DNA of 23,587 nucleotides from DAXETY01 sp051155755 (GTDB lineage: Bacteria > Desulfobacterota > Desulfobacteria > Desulfobacterales > SG8-13): contig DAXETY010000131.1 in assembly GCA_051155755.1 (NCBI GenBank), positions 1 through 23,587 of the forward strand, given 5' to 3'. The notes below the pieces were generated by a model. That model ran no database searches. It was not told the origin of the DNA and worked only from the letters and a program-made list of their open reading frames with translations. This document shows, one piece after another, positions 21,799-23,587 of this stretch (its first letter is position 1; each line of letters opens with the position of its first letter). A program made the position numbers and the translations under genes.

Positions 21799-22815
21799 TT
21801 ACAAGTCTTCTTCTTTCTTGAGATTGTAACGTTTAATCTTTTCCACCAGTGTCGTACGTTTGATTTGAAGGAGTTCGGCGGCCTTGTTTTTGACCCAGTT
21901 GGATTTTTCCAGTGCCTGCCGGATCAGCGCTTTTTCATACTCTGTCACGGCGCTGTTGAAATCGATGCCGTTCGGGAAAGCGGCCAGATCCGGTTGCAGG
22001 CGTTGGGGTCGCAGCCCCCGTATTCGTGCCGGCAGGTCCTCGGGCCGGATTTCGCCGCCTTCGTTCAACACCACCAGACGCTCCATCAGGTTTTTCAATT
22101 CGCGTACGTTTCCCGGCCAGGCGTAATTCATCAGCAGCTCTTTGGTTTCCGGCGATATTCGAACCTTCTCCCGACCCTTTTCCGCGCTAAGTCGAACCAG
22201 GAAATGGTCGATGAGCACCGGGATGTCCGCCGCTCTCTCCTGCAGCCGCGCCAGGGTGATTGGAATCACGTAGAGGCGGTAGAAAAGGTCCTCACGAAAA
22301 TTCCCCTTTTGCACCTCTTCTTCCAGGTCTCGATGGGTGGCGGCAAGAATGCGCACGTCGGCCCGAATCGTTTGTACGCCACCGACACGCTCAAATTCGT
22401 TTTCTTCCAGGACTCGCAGGACCTTAACCTGTAAATCCGGGCTCATGTCTCCGATTTCGTCCAGAAAAATCGTGCCGCCCTTGGCGAGTTCGAACTTGCC
22501 CGGTTTTTCCGAGACCGCACCGGTGAAGGCTCCCTTGACATGGCCGAACAATTCGCTTTCCAGCAATCCCTCGGAGATCGCTCCGCAGTTGATTTGCACG
22601 AAAGGACCGTTGCGGCGGTACGAACTGCGGTGGATGGCCCGGGCGATCATGCCCTTGCCCGTTCCGGTTTCTCCGTGGATCATGATCGTCGTGTCGCTGT
22701 CTGCCACGCGCTCGATAATATCGAAGATTTTCTTCATCGACGGGCTTTCGCCGATGATTTCGCTGAACACTTCCCGGCGGTGGGGCTTCATCGATTCGGG
22801 TTTCGGTTCCTGCAT
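21799..22815 (-). CDS. Sigma-54-dependent transcriptional activator without receiver (AAA+ and Fis-type HTH)
   Basis: A 338-residue enhancer-binding protein. After a short 20-residue lead the AAA+ domain starts: Walker A GETGTGKG (48-55), the sigma-54 contact motif GAFTGA (95-100), Walker B GGTIFLDEIGD (113-123), then RLYVIPITLARLQERAADIP and WPGNVRELKNL. A Fis-type helix-turn-helix (about 305-332, with KNKAAELLQIKRTTLVEKIK) ends it. There is no receiver, GAF or PAS domain, so activity must be controlled by another protein, by expression or by the paralogue downstream. The ATG directly follows the TAA of the upstream PLP-enzyme gene, without a good ribosome binding site, implying coupled translation. 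Confidence 0.93.
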   Translation of the reverse strand: MQEPKPESMKPHRREVFSEIIGESPSMKKIFDIIERVADSDTTIMIHGETGTGKGMIARAIHRSSYRRNGPFVQINCGAISEGLLESELFGHVKGAFTGAVSEKPGKFELAKGGTIFLDEIGDMSPDLQVKVLRVLEENEFERVGGVQTIRADVRILAATHRDLEEEVQKGNFREDLFYRLYVIPITLARLQERAADIPVLIDHFLVRLSAEKGREKVRISPETKELLMNYAWPGNVRELKNLMERLVVLNEGGEIRPEDLPARIRGLRPQRLQPDLAAFPNGIDFNSAVTEYEKALIRQALEKSNWVKNKAAELLQIKRTTLVEKIKRYNLKKEEDL

Positions 22816-23587
22816 TTAAACGAGCCCGATTTTTTTGACGGCATTTTCGATTTGTTCGACACGGGCGGTCAGACTGCCGGTGTAACCGATCGACATTCGC
22901 ACCAGGCCGGGCGAAATGCCGATTTTGTCACGATCTTCCGGTGGGATTTCCGATGAGGTCGAAGAACTGGAACAGGAAATCAGCGTGTCGTAGTAGCCCA
23001 GCGACACCGCGATAAGCCCGAAGCGCATTTCGTTTTGAAGAATCCGCATCAGTTCTTCGGCTTTTTCCCGACTGCCGCAGTCGAGGGTCAGCATGCCCCC
23101 GTAGCCGTAACCCTCATTGATCAGGCGGCTGATCAGCGAATACTGGGGATAAGAGGGAAGCCCGGGGTATACCACCGGTGCGCCCAACTCGTAGAGCCGT
23201 GAGGCAATGATCATGGATCGGGCACCGTGCTCCCGCATGCGCAGCGCCAGATGGGGCAGCCGTTGAATGACATCGTAGGCGACCCGCGGATCCATGGTGG
23301 GCCCCAGGAGCATTACCCGGCCGGTGTGCAGGTCCATGAGTTTCTGCACGAACGTGCAGGCGCCACATATAACGCCGGCAATCGCGTCGCTGGCGCCATT
23401 TATGAACTTGGTCAGCGAGTGAATCGTTACATCGGCTCCCAGGACCGCCGGTGTCAGAATGACCGGGGAAAAGGTGTTGTCCACGACCAGCTTTATCCCG
23501 TGGGCGTGCGCCAACTCGGCCAGTGCCGGTATATCGGCTGTTTTGAGGGTTGGGTTTCCGACCGCCTCGGTGTAGATCACCCGGGTC
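22816..23587 (-). CDS. Cys/Met-metabolism PLP enzyme, methionine gamma-lyase-like (5' end outside window)
   Basis: The C-terminal two-thirds of a trans-sulfuration-family enzyme, which uses pyridoxal phosphate to cleave or exchange sulfur amino acids. Visible are IYTEAVGNPTLKTADI, VVDNTFSPVI with the cofactor-contacting Asp, the PLP-lysine motif HSLTKFINGASDAIAG, and the C-terminal GISPGLVRMSIGYT that binds the substrate carboxylate. Methionine gamma-lyase is the closest family by overall look; cystathionine gamma-lyase/synthase is possible. The frame is open to the window edge, so the start is missing. Its stop codon touches the start of the sigma-54 activator, so the two are surely co-transcribed. 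Confidence 0.87.
   Translation of the reverse strand, partial: TRVIYTEAVGNPTLKTADIPALAELAHAHGIKLVVDNTFSPVILTPAVLGADVTIHSLTKFINGASDAIAGVICGACTFVQKLMDLHTGRVMLLGPTMDPRVAYDVIQRLPHLALRMREHGARSMIIASRLYELGAPVVYPGLPSYPQYSLISRLINEGYGYGGMLTLDCGSREKAEELMRILQNEMRFGLIAVSLGYYDTLISCSSSSTSSEIPPEDRDKIGISPGLVRMSIGYTGSLTARVEQIENAVKKIGLV

Overview
This 23.6 kb window is ordinary bacterial chromosome, about 55-60% G+C, densely coded, mostly on the minus strand. The gene mix points to a deltaproteobacterium (Desulfobacterota), possibly a Desulfosarcina/Desulfobacterales-like sulfate reducer. The evidence is a tandem of NtrC-type AAA+ proteins, a single-domain PilZ protein of the myxobacterial/delta type, a bacterial SMUG1-like uracil-DNA glycosylase and many small two-helix membrane proteins. 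This placement is inference from gene content. No rRNA, tRNA, CRISPR array or insertion sequence was seen.

Layout. 1-2781 (+): the 3' end of a Cu(+) P-type ATPase, then a 29-residue membrane peptide, an ECF sigma factor and an overlapping zinc-binding anti-sigma factor. 2812-3944 (-): three unassigned small proteins, one a 48-residue CxxC protein directly behind a 148-residue protein that recalls phage hypotheticals. 3945-4126: an intergenic stretch rich in inverted repeats. 4127-6727 (-): MFS transporter, a membrane protein, a DUF2905 protein and a nitroreductase. 6898-7740 (-): an arginase/agmatinase-family enzyme. 8055-8405 (+): PilZ protein behind a good sigma-70-type promoter. 8541-12122 (-): SMUG1-like glycosylase, SAM methyltransferase, sirtuin, small membrane protein and MscS channel. 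12490-16772 (-): SIMPL protein, alpha/beta hydrolase, RlmI-like rRNA methyltransferase, a membrane protein, a P-loop kinase and another membrane protein. 17133-19355 (+): a 740-residue membrane-anchored protein-kinase-like protein with an unusually large insertion. 19375-23587 (-): DUF309 protein, HIT protein, two complementary NtrC-like proteins and a truncated methionine gamma-lyase-type PLP enzyme.

The most unusual parts are: (i) the divergent kinase-like protein, whose start overlaps a nearly leaderless 17-codon leader ORF; (ii) the NtrC-like pair, in which one protein keeps the receiver but has lost GAFTGA and the DNA-binding domain, while the other keeps GAFTGA and the Fis-type helix-turn-helix but has no receiver; (iii) an intergenic motif close to AAATTTGAAACGYTC that recurs at least six times, mostly just upstream of minus-strand genes; and (iv) the 29-residue membrane peptide in front of the sigma/anti-sigma pair. 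Housekeeping calls (CopA, MscS, sirtuin, SMUG1, HIT, RlmI-like, arginase family) rest on clear motifs. The small membrane proteins cannot be assigned a function from sequence alone.
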